NCBI RefSeq assembly: GCF_900110875.1
Contig: NZ_FOFM01000001.1
Coordinates: 992,001 to 1,056,000, forward strand
Reading direction: 5' to 3'
Source: Pseudovibrio axinellae
GTDB lineage: Bacteria > Pseudomonadota > Alphaproteobacteria > Rhizobiales > Stappiaceae
Length of the DNA: 64,000 bases
In this document: piece after piece, positions 33,167-42,601 of the stretch
Position numbering within the stretch: the stretch's first letter is position 1
How the letters are laid out: the number at the start of each line of letters is the position of its first letter
Notes under the pieces: model-generated
Told to the model about the DNA's origin: nothing
Seen by the model: only the letters and a program-made list of their open reading frames with translations
Databases searched by the model: none
Made by a program: the position numbers and the translations under genes

Positions 33167-33868
33167 CTAAAAGGAAGATGTATAATGCCGACGACGCATA
33201 AGAGTGTTTGAAACAACCAGTAAATGCATGCGCATAACACTGGCAGCTGCTTCACTGTTTCTGGCAGCAACATTGTTCATTAAATCTCTATGTTGGAGCC
33301 CAAGTTGTTCAATCGTACTCCTTGAGTAAGTAATCTTGCGTTGCTGCATCCAAGAGGCCTGCTTTCGCACTTCTCTAATTTCGTTATAGATATTGAGAAA
33401 GAGCCGATTATGGGCCATTTCAGCAAGTCTGTAATGGAATATCTCATCGGCACTTTCGTAGACATCGGTGTCGCTGGCGTCCAAAGTTGCCTGCATGAGC
33501 TGACGCAACCGGTTGAGTTCTTCAAAGGTCGCACGTTCTGCTGCAAGCGCTGCAAGTGCTGGTTCAACTTCCAAGCGTACTTCCATTAACTCCCTTGGGG
33601 TAATACGACTAGCCAGCACACGAATTCGGCCTGCATCAGCTGCAGGTGGGGGCGCTACAAATGTTCCTTGCCCACGCCGACGAAAAACAAGACCAGCCTG
33701 CTCTAACTCTTTGAGAATGTGCCGTACGCGAACTCGGCTAATACCGAGTTTAGAAGCTAATGCCCTCTCTGGAAGTAACCTGCCGTTAGAGATAAACGCA
33801 CAGTCATTTTCTCTGTCTTTAATTGCATCTAGCAACGCTTGTTCCGGAGGCTTACCACTCAACACCAT
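33167..33868 (-). CDS. FadR-type GntR regulator (FCD domain)
   Basis: Regulator of about 233 residues (ATG 33868; a longer frame from 33898 would overlap the upstream gene). Winged helix at about 8-80: LLPERALASKLGISRVRVRH then ELEQAGLVFRRRGQGTFV. The FCD ligand domain at about 90-220 has the metal-binding-type pattern VRLEVEPALAALAAERA, DEIFHYRLAEMAHNRLFLN and LQHRDLMNNVAARN. Last gene of the peptide-transport operon, so it probably senses a product of that pathway and represses the operon. Confidence 0.85.
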   Translation of the reverse strand: MVLSGKPPEQALLDAIKDRENDCAFISNGRLLPERALASKLGISRVRVRHILKELEQAGLVFRRRGQGTFVAPPPAADAGRIRVLASRITPRELMEVRLEVEPALAALAAERATFEELNRLRQLMQATLDASDTDVYESADEIFHYRLAEMAHNRLFLNIYNEIREVRKQASWMQQRKITYSRSTIEQLGLQHRDLMNNVAARNSEAAASVMRMHLLVVSNTLMRRRHYTSSF

Positions 33869-33875
33869 CTTGCTG

Positions 33876-34709
33876 CTATGTTCCCAGTAAGTCTGCAAGC
33901 ATCCGCACAGAGGTTACAGCCAAGAAGATCCCAAAAACATTACGCAGGCGGTTTCTAGGAATACTATGTGCAATCTTCACGCCCACACGTGCAAACGAAG
34001 TGCTCATTGGGATTATGATGCCTGCCGCAAGCAAATTTACATAGCCAAGGGAGAACGGCGGAAGTCCCTCCTGCCCCAATCCGCTTAGCGCATAGATAAT
34101 TGCGCTTGGAAAGCCGATAATGAACCCAATTGCAGCAGAGGAACCGACAGCCCTGCGAATATCATAGCCAAGGAAGTTCAAAATCGGCACGCAAACTGTG
34201 CCTCCGCCAATACCCATCATCGCGGAGACCGTGCCAGCAAAGACTCCTAGCGCCGCCCACACCGGCTTTGCGAAATTGCGGGGTTCATTCGTTTCTTTTG
34301 CTTTGCGCGCGATCATCTCAATCGAAACAACCGCTGCAACAATTGCGAAAATGGCTATCAGAACATAACCGGACACGTAGCTGCCAAGCAGTGAACCCAA
34401 AATCACACCGATTAAGATCGCCGGGGCCCACAGTTTAAGAAGTTCGATATCAATGACGCCGCGTTTGTAATGCCCCCAACTGGAGGAAAGAGATGTAAAA
34501 ACTATTGTTAGCAAAGACGTTGCAACAGCTATCTGCATCGCTAAACCAGCACCAATACCTGCAACTTGAGTGAGCGCTATGTACAAGGCAGGTACGATAA
34601 CTATACCCCCACCCACACCAAGCAGCCCAGCTAAGATACCCCCCAACACTCCCGCAGCAACAGATATTGATGCCATCGTGAGTACGCCGGTTAGATCGAA
34701 GTATTCCAT
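33876..34709 (-). CDS. TauE/SafE-family membrane exporter
   Basis: 277-residue protein with about eight membrane helices in two related halves, the TauE/SafE arrangement (GGILAGLLGVGGGIVIVPALY in the first half, SAMMGIGGGTVCVPILNF in the second). GAAGGGAA precedes the ATG. Family members export sulfite, sulfoacetate or related anions made during organosulfur breakdown. Here it follows gamma-glutamyltransferase, which suggests removal of a sulfur anion from glutathione or cysteinyl peptide degradation; this is inference. Confidence 0.87.
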   Translation of the reverse strand: MEYFDLTGVLTMASISVAAGVLGGILAGLLGVGGGIVIVPALYIALTQVAGIGAGLAMQIAVATSLLTIVFTSLSSSWGHYKRGVIDIELLKLWAPAILIGVILGSLLGSYVSGYVLIAIFAIVAAVVSIEMIARKAKETNEPRNFAKPVWAALGVFAGTVSAMMGIGGGTVCVPILNFLGYDIRRAVGSSAAIGFIIGFPSAIIYALSGLGQEGLPPFSLGYVNLLAAGIIIPMSTSFARVGVKIAHSIPRNRLRNVFGIFLAVTSVRMLADLLGT

Positions 34710-34767
34710 TCAATTCCCTTCTCTATTGCAAAGCCTGAAGAGTTTGTAGGTTGATTACATCACCGCT

Positions 34768-36558
34768 CTACCTGCCGACAGCATAGGCTTGCATAAGGCG
34801 AGGCGTTGCAGCGGCTTGTAATGCGCCAGAGGGGGTCCGCATCGCGGCAGTTAACCTGCCAACCGACCAGGATTCAGCAACGACCACCTTATGTCCTCTC
34901 GCTCTTAACCCTTCGATGACCGCCTCCCCAACCTCAGGTTCGACGACAATCTCGCCCACTCTTGTTTCTCGCGGATAAAAGGAACTTTGAAAATGAGTGG
35001 TATGGAACAAGGGAGAATCCATTCCCTCTTGTAGATTCAAACCATGATGCACAAAACGCAAAAACCAGATCAATTGCCATTGATCCTGCTGGTCTCCGCC
35101 CGGAGTACCAAAAACGAGCCTGGTGCCATCTTTTTCTGCAAAGCTTGGTGTTAGCGTTGTTCGCGGACGTTTGCCCGGAGCAAGTGAGTTGGGCATGTTT
35201 TCTTCCAACCAGAACATTTGCGCACGCGAGTTCAATGGGAAGCCTAAGCCAGGGATAACAGGCGAGCTTTGCAACCACCCTCCTGAGGGAGTTGCCGAAA
35301 CCATGTTGCCCCATTTATCGATGACGTCCAGATGGACCGTATCTCCACGCTTTTCGGTCAAATGGGCCATTGTGGGTTCACCAGCACTCACGCCTCTGGC
35401 TGCGCCGAAGTCTCTTTCAGCTCGGTCGATGTATGCATCCGCTAAGTGCTCAAACCCAATGATCCGGCCCGGTCTTTGCTCCAGGGATGCGTTTTCGCCG
35501 ATCAATTGGCACCTTTGCGCGGCATATGCATCCGATAGTAACTGTTCGAGAGGCACCTCACAGAAAGCGGGGTCTCCATAGTAGGTCTCGCGGTCCGCAA
35601 AGGCGAGCTTCATCGCCTCAATCACCGTATGGATGAACTCCTCACCGTTAGGGTCCATTTTACTAAGGTCGATTTTTTTCAGGATCGACAAAGCCTGAAG
35701 CATGACAGGCCCTTGGCCCCAAGGCTGTGTTTTATGAACTGTCCAGCCATGATACTCAAAACTGACTGTATCTTCGATCGTTGCGCTCCAGTCAGCTAGA
35801 TCAGAGCGAGACAGGAGTGCTTTATGTTTCTTCTCTGAGACATCCATGACCGAGGCGTCACAAAGATAGTCACAGATGCTGTCTGCTACAAAACCTGATT
35901 TCCATATTTCACGCGCGGCAGAGATCTGTCCTTTGCGGTCTTCGCTCTTGTTTTCCGCTTCCTGCACGATACGCTCGTAGGTGCTGGCAAGGCCTGGGTT
36001 CTTGAAGCTTGAATTTGGTTCTGGAACACTACCCTGTGGCATCCACACAGCTGCAGAACTCGGCCATTCGTCCTTAAAGAAGTTTGCTAGGTCGCCTATT
36101 GTGTGGGAGACACGCGGCAAAACAGGGTGCCCCTCTCTTGCATAAAAGATAGCCGGCTCAAATACATCTCGAAGAGACATTGTCCCGTAATCTTCTAGCA
36201 TTAACATCCAGCCGTCGAACGCACCCGGAACCACTGTCGCAAGGAGCCCTGACCCAGGAATCAGGCTTAAGCCTTGTTCTTGTAAATTTTCGATAGTTGC
36301 TGCAGCAGGTGCAACACCTTGAGCGCACAAAACCTCCGGCCTTCCCTTAGAGGCTTCGTAGAGAATTGCGGGCACTTCGCCAGCTGGCCCGTTTAGATGT
36401 GGCTCAACGACTTGAAGGACAAGGCCAGCTGCAACCGATGCGTCGAACGCATTGCCGCCTTTTTCTAAAATTCCAAACCCAACAGCAGAAGCAATCCAGT
36501 GTGTGGATGTCACGACACCGAAAGTGCCACGGATCTCAGGACGCGTTGTAAATTCCAT
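34768..36558 (-). CDS. Gamma-glutamyltransferase family protein
   Basis: 596-residue N-terminal-nucleophile hydrolase precursor. The autoprocessing/catalytic Thr407 lies in GDTVHLDVIDKWGNMVSATP, followed by GWLQSSPVIPG and LAPGKRPRTTLTPSFAEKDG, all as in GGT. No signal peptide is visible (it begins MEFTTRPEIRGTFG), so it is likely cytoplasmic, unlike E. coli GGT. It cleaves gamma-glutamyl bonds, for instance in glutathione or gamma-glutamyl amides. Its position directly behind a peptide ABC transporter points to an import-then-cleave pathway. Confidence 0.9.
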   Translation of the reverse strand: MEFTTRPEIRGTFGVVTSTHWIASAVGFGILEKGGNAFDASVAAGLVLQVVEPHLNGPAGEVPAILYEASKGRPEVLCAQGVAPAAATIENLQEQGLSLIPGSGLLATVVPGAFDGWMLMLEDYGTMSLRDVFEPAIFYAREGHPVLPRVSHTIGDLANFFKDEWPSSAAVWMPQGSVPEPNSSFKNPGLASTYERIVQEAENKSEDRKGQISAAREIWKSGFVADSICDYLCDASVMDVSEKKHKALLSRSDLADWSATIEDTVSFEYHGWTVHKTQPWGQGPVMLQALSILKKIDLSKMDPNGEEFIHTVIEAMKLAFADRETYYGDPAFCEVPLEQLLSDAYAAQRCQLIGENASLEQRPGRIIGFEHLADAYIDRAERDFGAARGVSAGEPTMAHLTEKRGDTVHLDVIDKWGNMVSATPSGGWLQSSPVIPGLGFPLNSRAQMFWLEENMPNSLAPGKRPRTTLTPSFAEKDGTRLVFGTPGGDQQDQWQLIWFLRFVHHGLNLQEGMDSPLFHTTHFQSSFYPRETRVGEIVVEPEVGEAVIEGLRARGHKVVVAESWSVGRLTAAMRTPSGALQAAATPRLMQAYAVGR

Positions 36559-36569
36559 TTTTATTCACT

Positions 36570-37454
36570 TCATTTTTCACGAGGGTCGAGCGCATCGCGC
36601 AAACCATCACCCAATAAATTAAATCCAAGAACGACAAGAAAGATTGCTATCCCCGGCCACATCGCCATCCACGGTGCCTGGTGCAGGTAGTTCTTTGCAA
36701 TGTTGAGCATTTGCCCCCAGCTAGGGTCCGGTGCCTGTTGCCCAAGTCCCAAAAAACTAAGTGATGCTTCAGCTATGATCGCAGTTGCAACCGAAAGTGT
36801 TCCCTGGACCAGAACTGGGGGGAGTACATTGGGAAAGATGTACCTACGCAGGATTTTGAATGTGGGAAGCCCGACAGCTCTGGCACTCTCAACGTAGTCT
36901 TCTGCTTTGACAGATAACACTTGTCCGCGGGTCAAACGGATGAAGATTGGCGTTGTCGATATCCCGATTGCGATCATAGCATTCGTTAGGCTAGGCCCCA
37001 AAAACGCTGCCAAAGCAATGGCAAGCACAAGAAACGGGGCTGCAAGCAAAGCTTCTGTACATCTGGATATTACGGCATCAACCCAACCCGAAAAATACCC
37101 GGCCAGTATTCCCAGAGGAACGCCCAAACCAATCGCAATTGCAACAGATACAACACCCGCTAACAATGAGGCTTGAGCACCCCAGATCATCCGGGACAAT
37201 ACATCCCGGCCAATTTCATCAGTCCCAAAGGGGTGAGCAAGTGACGGCGCTTTTCGTACCGCCATCCAGTCGGTTGCCGCAGGATCGTCGATTGGCAGAA
37301 TTGGTGCGAACAACGCAACCACAACAAAGAAGAGCGCAAGCCCGCCACCGACCATGGCGCTACGATGCGTTCGAAATTTTTTCCATACTCGGTTCTCGCG
37401 CTTGGCTACGAGTATGGGATCGGGTACAGACACATTTTCTGAAGCATGTGTCAT
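36570..37454 (-). CDS. Peptide ABC transporter permease, DppC/OppC-type
   Basis: 294-residue permease with N-terminal OppC_N segment (RTHRSAMVGGGLALFFVVVA) and five further spans. The loop that contacts the ATPases is ESARAVGLPTFKILRRYIFP. ILPIDDP and HPFGTDEIGRDVLSRMIWG are typical of the DppC family. It overlaps the DppB-type gene by ATGA and lies 11 bases before gamma-glutamyltransferase. Confidence 0.92.
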   Translation of the reverse strand: MTHASENVSVPDPILVAKRENRVWKKFRTHRSAMVGGGLALFFVVVALFAPILPIDDPAATDWMAVRKAPSLAHPFGTDEIGRDVLSRMIWGAQASLLAGVVSVAIAIGLGVPLGILAGYFSGWVDAVISRCTEALLAAPFLVLAIALAAFLGPSLTNAMIAIGISTTPIFIRLTRGQVLSVKAEDYVESARAVGLPTFKILRRYIFPNVLPPVLVQGTLSVATAIIAEASLSFLGLGQQAPDPSWGQMLNIAKNYLHQAPWMAMWPGIAIFLVVLGFNLLGDGLRDALDPREK

Positions 37455-38398
37455 GCGAGATTCCTGAGCTTGGGGTTTAAGAGGACATATGCCACATCCG
37501 CAATCAAGTTCATCAAAATGAAGCCAACAGCTGTTACGAGAACAACGCCTTGCACAACAGCGTAGTCACGGTTGAACACGGCATCTACAATCAGTTTTCC
37601 AAATCCTGGAATTGTAAAAATTTGCTCAGTTAAAACAGCTCCCGCTATGAGTTCGCCAAACAGCAACGCAGTTAAAGTTACTATTGGCGTCGCAGCATTT
37701 CGAAATGCATGTTTGAGAATAACTGTTCGCTCTTGGAGCCCTTTTGCTCGCGCTGTTCGAACATAGTCTGACTTTAGTACATCCAGCATAGCTGAGCGCG
37801 TGTGGCGCATTAAAGTCGCTGCCAATGCCGTTCCAAGAACAAAAGCAGGCATAATCATCACACTCATGGAGCGCAGAGGATCCTCGAAAATAGACACAAA
37901 CCCTGAGGCTGGCAAAAGCTGCCACTTTACCGAAATTAGCAGGATCAACATGATGCCGAGCCAGAAGTTTGGTATGGACAAACCTGAAAGCGCAATAGCA
38001 TTTGCGCAATAATCAATGAAGGTTCCCTTTTTAACAGCAGATAGAATACCAGCTGGAATTCCAATAAGGAGTGCAATAATCATTGCCATGACTGCAAGCT
38101 GAAACGTAACTGGAAGCTTCTCTAATATAAGATCAAGTACCGGCTGGTTTGTTCTCAAAGATATTCCAAGATCTCCACGCAAAGCGTTGCCTATCCAGTT
38201 TAGATATTGAATAGGAATAGGATCGTTCAGGCGGTATTTTTCGCGCAAGTATTCCAGAACCTGAGGATCTCGCTCTTCGCCCGCCATTGCTAAAACAGGG
38301 TCGCCCGGAAGTAATTTCTGCAACGTAAATACGAAAATTGAGATCAAAATAATTGTCGGGATCGCAATCACCAGACGACGCAGAACGAAATTAAGCAT
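37451..38398 (-). CDS. Peptide ABC transporter permease, DppB/OppB-type
   Basis: 315-residue partner permease of the OppC-type protein. N-terminal segment LVIAIPTIILISIFVFTLQKLLPGDP followed by YRLNDPIPIQYLNWI is diagnostic of DppB. The ATPase-contact loop is DYVRTARAKGLQERTVILKHAFRNA. A stem-loop lies between this gene and the binding-protein gene upstream. Confidence 0.92.
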   Translation of the reverse strand: MLNFVLRRLVIAIPTIILISIFVFTLQKLLPGDPVLAMAGEERDPQVLEYLREKYRLNDPIPIQYLNWIGNALRGDLGISLRTNQPVLDLILEKLPVTFQLAVMAMIIALLIGIPAGILSAVKKGTFIDYCANAIALSGLSIPNFWLGIMLILLISVKWQLLPASGFVSIFEDPLRSMSVMIMPAFVLGTALAATLMRHTRSAMLDVLKSDYVRTARAKGLQERTVILKHAFRNAATPIVTLTALLFGELIAGAVLTEQIFTIPGFGKLIVDAVFNRDYAVVQGVVLVTAVGFILMNLIADVAYVLLNPKLRNLA

Positions 38399-38428
38399 CT
38401 CTTAGACTTTCAAGATGTTGGAAAGCAC

Positions 38429-38454
38429 CTGCGCGGCAGATAACCACCGCGCAG
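38429..38454 (-). other. Intercistronic stem-loop after the binding-protein gene
   Basis: CTGCGCGG and CCGCGCAG form an 8-base GC-rich stem with a 10-base loop just past the binding-protein stop and without a U-run. Such structures behind periplasmic binding-protein genes protect the upstream mRNA and give an excess of binding protein. Confidence 0.6.
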
Positions 38455-38465
38455 AGCTATCTCAT

Positions 38466-39977
38466 CTATTGCGCGTAACTAACGTCCTCCAAACGGATCA
38501 TTCCGTCTGGGTAGGATTTAAAGCCCTTTAGTTTTGGGCTAAGACCCCAAATCCAGCTCTGGTGGTATAAGAAAATTATCGGAAGCTCATCCAAGATAAT
38601 CTTGGTCGCAGCATCATAATTAATCTTACGCTCTTCCTGGTCTGCTGAGCGCCTTGCTGCATTCAAAAGCTCATCAACTTTTGCATTGCTATAAACAGAG
38701 TCGTTAATACCTCCGCCTGTCGTGACAAACTGGTGAATATTGCCATCTGGATCTACTCGACCTGACCACCCGAGTTGACTTGCTTGATAATTCCCAACGG
38801 AATCGTCAGCCAAAAGCGTCGCGAACTCCTTGGTCACAAGCTTGATGTTGATCCCTACTTCTTTGGCCATGGATTGAATGACCTGCGTAACCTGTGTCGG
38901 CACGTTGGTGTTTGGGACTGAAATCTCCAACTCCAGACCATCAGGATAGCCAGCTTCGGTCAACAAAGCTTTTGCTTTAGCAATATCCCGCTCAGGTATT
39001 GGGCTCTCCTTATCATACCAGGGAGAGTTTGGCGGAAATGGCTGGTTACCAGCTGCAAATGCACCATTAAAGACAACATTGTTCAATACGTTGCGATCTA
39101 TCGAATAGCTTAGTGCCTGACGCACACGCTTGTCGTTACCCCATGGCGTATTAGAGCGCTCACCATTGCCTATATTCATGGTCATTCCGCGCCAGCCAAG
39201 CGACACAGCACGAACAACCTCAACAGCATCACTTGCTTCTGCCTGATTTAAGTCAGTTGCAGCAAGGCGATCCAGAATATCGATATCGCCAGACAAGAGG
39301 TTCGCTAAGCGCACTGTATTATCTGGGATAGGCAAGAACGTTACACTGTCAAAGTGGATGGCATCCTTATTCCAGTAATTGTCAAACTTTTTCAGCACAA
39401 TACGGTCTTGCGCAATACGTTCTACAAACTCAAATGCGCCAGAACATACCGGTTTTAGACCAAAGTCTTTGCCTGCTGCGTCCGCTGCATCGGGAGAAAT
39501 CATCATTCCCGAGCGGTCAGCGAACTGGGCTAATAACGTGGAATCTGGTTGCTTCAAATTGAGGCGTATCTCGTACTCACCAAGAACCGTTGTGTCTTCA
39601 ATGGACGAAACTTCAGACTTACGCCGTGATTCCGGTAGCATTTGGCTACGCGCTAGATTGCGGGCAACAGCTTCTGCGTTGAATGGGGTCCCATCATGGA
39701 AAACAACGTCTTCACGCAGCTTGAAAGTCAGTGCTTTTCCGTCTGCCGACCAAGACCAGCTGCTCGCCAATTGAGGTGTGATATCCAAGTCCGGCGTGAT
39801 ATCAACCAGCTTATCGCAAAGCGATGCATAGACAATGCGGCCAACAAAACTGCGGGACTGATCGGGGTCGAGAACATCAGCATCGGACTGCAGGCCTATG
39901 CGCAAATCCTGTGCGTTGGCCGACATAGCTGTCATCGTCAAAAGAGATATGAATAAGGCATTCCGGGTAAATTTCAC
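38466..39977 (-). CDS. Peptide ABC transporter substrate-binding protein (SBP family 5)
   Basis: 503-residue periplasmic binding protein. Signal peptide about 1-22 (FISLLTMTAMSANA cut before QDL). SBP_bac_5 features: LDPDQSRSFVGRIVYASLCD, KLREDVVFHDGTPFNAEAVA, KRVRQALSYSIDRNVL and AKALLTEAGYPDGLELEI. Binds oligopeptides or similar; co-occurrence with gamma-glutamyltransferase suggests glutathione-like ligands, as for GsiB. Start overlaps the ATPase gene by ATGA. Confidence 0.92.
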   Translation of the reverse strand: MKFTRNALFISLLTMTAMSANAQDLRIGLQSDADVLDPDQSRSFVGRIVYASLCDKLVDITPDLDITPQLASSWSWSADGKALTFKLREDVVFHDGTPFNAEAVARNLARSQMLPESRRKSEVSSIEDTTVLGEYEIRLNLKQPDSTLLAQFADRSGMMISPDAADAAGKDFGLKPVCSGAFEFVERIAQDRIVLKKFDNYWNKDAIHFDSVTFLPIPDNTVRLANLLSGDIDILDRLAATDLNQAEASDAVEVVRAVSLGWRGMTMNIGNGERSNTPWGNDKRVRQALSYSIDRNVLNNVVFNGAFAAGNQPFPPNSPWYDKESPIPERDIAKAKALLTEAGYPDGLELEISVPNTNVPTQVTQVIQSMAKEVGINIKLVTKEFATLLADDSVGNYQASQLGWSGRVDPDGNIHQFVTTGGGINDSVYSNAKVDELLNAARRSADQEERKINYDAATKIILDELPIIFLYHQSWIWGLSPKLKGFKSYPDGMIRLEDVSYAQ

Positions 39978-41101
39978 GTCAGTTCCTCCTGCTCAATTGC
40001 ATTAGGGTGCTTAGGAACCGCTTTTTTTCCATGTAGAGCGGCTTGATATAATTGGAAGCGTGTTTCGACTTGCGGACTGCGTGTATTTGCACCGCTAAGG
40101 CTGTTGTGTTTTGTTTGGTTTGAAGCCCCCTGCTCAAAATGGCAGGCAACTTTGTGCTGGCCCTGCTCCCCAAACACTGAGTGCTTTGGGGGACTTTGCC
40201 GACAGATGTCTCTTGCAAACCGGCAACGGTTATTAAATTGACAACCTGGAATAGACGCAGAGGGGCCAGGCGTTTCACCCATAAGTGGGACTAATGGCTT
40301 TTGCTGACCCACTTTGGGCTCAGGAACCGCAGAGAGCAACGCAATGGTGTATGGATGACGAGGATTGGAAAACACCTCTTCAGCAGGCCCCATCTCAACG
40401 ATTTGTCCAAGGTACATGACCGCTACCCGGTCACTCATGTGCCGGATAATTGAAAGGTCATGGGCTATCACAATAAATGTCAAACTGAGTTCATCCCGAA
40501 GATCACTCAATAGGTTAACTATCTGAGCCTGCACCGAAACATCGAGAGCAGATACAGGCTCATCTCCAATAATTAACTTGGGTCCGCTTGCGAGTGCACG
40601 GGCAATTCCGATGCGTTGCCTCTGCCCGCCCGAGAATTCGTGCGGGTACCGGTTCGCGTGGTCGCCCTGCAATCCAACCTGCTCAAGAAGCTGCTTAACT
40701 TTCTCGCCGCGCTCTGCTGCGCTCAAATCCTGTCTATGAACCTCCAGCGGTTCACCGACCAGTTTTCCAACTGTCATGCGGGGATTGAGCGATGAAAACG
40801 GGTCCTGAAATACGAATTGTACATCTTTGCGAAGAGAGGTTAGATCCTCGCCGGAGCGCTGAACCACATCTACACCTTCAAAAAAAACTTTACCTTCAGT
40901 GGGTGACAAAAGATGCATTAGAAGGCGTGCAAGTGTGGACTTTCCACATCCAGATTCACCAACGATTGCAAAGGTTTCTCCGCGATGCACCTCCAAAGAA
41001 ACACCGTCAACAGCCTTCACTAAAGAGGGAGGAGATAAGAAACTACTTTTGACTTTGAAGTGCTTTTTCAATCCACGAGCTTCTAAAATAACCTCGTTCA
41101 T
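39974..41101 (-). CDS. Peptide ABC transporter ATPase, DppF/OppF-type
   Basis: 375-residue ATPase. ATG 41101 forms an ATGA overlap with the preceding ATPase gene; a start 42 bases further upstream is unlikely. Walker [11 protein letters not shown]-loop FVFQDPFSSLNPRM, signature FSGGQRQRIGIARAL, Walker B KLIIGDEPVSALD, and the C-terminal oligopeptide domain with FNNRCRFARDICRQSPP (cysteines of the type that bind an iron-sulfur cluster in some members). The C-terminus extends about 50 residues past the usual end in a polar tail. Confidence 0.92.
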   Translation of the reverse strand: MNEVILEARGLKKHFKVKSSFLSPPSLVKAVDGVSLEVHRGETFAIVGESGCGKSTLARLLMHLLSPTEGKVFFEGVDVVQRSGEDLTSLRKDVQFVFQDPFSSLNPRMTVGKLVGEPLEVHRQDLSAAERGEKVKQLLEQVGLQGDHANRYPHEFSGGQRQRIGIARALASGPKLIIGDEPVSALDVSVQAQIVNLLSDLRDELSLTFIVIAHDLSIIRHMSDRVAVMYLGQIVEMGPAEEVFSNPRHPYTIALLSAVPEPKVGQQKPLVPLMGETPGPSASIPGCQFNNRCRFARDICRQSPPKHSVFGEQGQHKVACHFEQGASNQTKHNSLSGANTRSPQVETRFQLYQAALHGKKAVPKHPNAIEQEELT

Positions 41102-42108
41102 GCACTCAACTCCAATGTCTGATCCAGAGGCGCGAAATGACATGCAACAGAATGGGCATCATCAACTACCCGCACTTCAGGTTGCGTTTTGCATACTGAG
41201 GAGCAGAACGGGCATCGGCTTGAAAAACGACAGCCTTTGGGCATGGACTGCACGTTGGGTACAGTTCCAGGAATCGTAAAAAGTCTTTCTTTATAACCCG
41301 ATAGGTTCGGCATGGAAGAAAGCAAACCTATTGTGTAAGGGTGTTGAGGGGCGTTGAAGATAGAAGCAACAGGCCCACTCTCAACAATTTGACCGCCGTA
41401 CATAACTGCAACATCGGTCGCCAATTTGGCAACAACACCCAAGTCATGCGTAATCATGATTGTTCCCATTTGAGTGTTTTTTTGCAGCTCACAAATGAGT
41501 TCAATGATTTGCGCTTGGATTGTCACATCCAGGGCAGTTGTTGGTTCATCGGCGATGAGAACGGCTGGGTTATTGATAAGCGCCATCGCAATCATTACCC
41601 GCTGGCGCATTCCTCCAGATAATTGATGCGGGTATTCATCATAGCGCAGCTCTGGCCCAGGAATTCCTACTTTGGCAAGCATCGCCAATGCCTGTTTTTT
41701 AGCATCCACATAGGAACCTGAGTGGTGACAGGTAACAGCCTCAGCGATCTGAACGCCGATTTTGTAGGACGGGTTCAAGGATGTCATTGGTTCTTGAAAA
41801 ATCATTGCGAGCCGGTCACCACGAAGATGCCTGGCTTGGTGTGCTTCCGCCGCGAGGTATTCCTTCCCCTCAAACCGAATAGTACCGCTGCGCACAGCAA
41901 CTTCTTGTGGTGGAAGTAACCCCATCAACCCCAAAGCTGTAATGCTTTTGCCGCAGCCGGATTCACCTACAATGCATAAGGTTTTACCTGGAAATACATC
42001 GAACGATAGTCTCTCAACTATATCAGATGCGTCTCCCGCTATTCTCATCGTAAGATCTGATACGGAAAAAATAGGAATATCTTTATTGCAATGGGTTGCA
42101 GCAGACAT
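41098..42108 (-). CDS. Peptide ABC transporter ATPase, DppD/OppD-type
   Basis: 336-residue ATPase and first gene of the operon. ATG 42108 follows AAAGG. Walker [11 protein letters not shown]-loop [14 protein letters not shown], signature [15 protein letters not shown], Walker [13 protein letters not shown]. The C-terminal oligopeptide domain has [18 protein letters not shown] with four Cys. The promoter is in the AT-rich gap upstream. Confidence 0.92.
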   Translation of the reverse strand: MSAATHCNKDIPIFSVSDLTMRIAGDASDIVERLSFDVFPGKTLCIVGESGCGKSITALGLMGLLPPQEVAVRSGTIRFEGKEYLAAEAHQARHLRGDRLAMIFQEPMTSLNPSYKIGVQIAEAVTCHHSGSYVDAKKQALAMLAKVGIPGPELRYDEYPHQLSGGMRQRVMIAMALINNPAVLIADEPTTALDVTIQAQIIELICELQKNTQMGTIMITHDLGVVAKLATDVAVMYGGQIVESGPVASIFNAPQHPYTIGLLSSMPNLSGYKERLFTIPGTVPNVQSMPKGCRFSSRCPFCSSVCKTQPEVRVVDDAHSVACHFAPLDQTLELSA

Positions 42109-42601
42109 CAACAATACCTTTATCGCAACCAAATAGGAATTGGTTCGAATTTAACGTAAAGACACCATCAATATTGTCAAGATGATCTAATTATTAACGC
42201 CTATAAATATCAAACTAGGCAAACGCAACATCTATAAAAAACTATATATTTCAAATTCATACAACAAAATGGAGCAATCTAAAAAAAATAACTTTATGAT
42301 ATATGTCCAATACACATACACGACTCATAATTTGTATGGGATCGAATCGATTTACATTAATTACTCTAAGGGATGAGACGTGAGCACCGCCGTATTCAAT
42401 ACCCCTTTATATAGCTATTTTCGTTATGCCAGCGTTTGAAGTGGTATGGTCCTGTCACTCAGCTCTCACACAACTCCAATCACCTTGTCCGCTCAATTTG
42501 CGCCCCTCTTTCTGATCACGCGGCAGAAGTTGCTTCTAAGTCTAATGCCCGGCAAATAGATCAGCCGGTACAAGCGGTTATTCTAATTGGCCCTGCCAAG
42601 A
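42109..42601. other. AT-rich intergenic region, promoter of peptide-transport operon
   Basis: About 490 bases. From 42130 to 42360 it is very AT-rich and probably carries the peptide-transport promoter and the target of the FadR-type regulator; I could not pick a palindrome of the FadR kind with confidence. The part from 42430 to 42600 lies past the end of the glucose-transport operon and shows no clear terminator. Confidence 0.4.
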
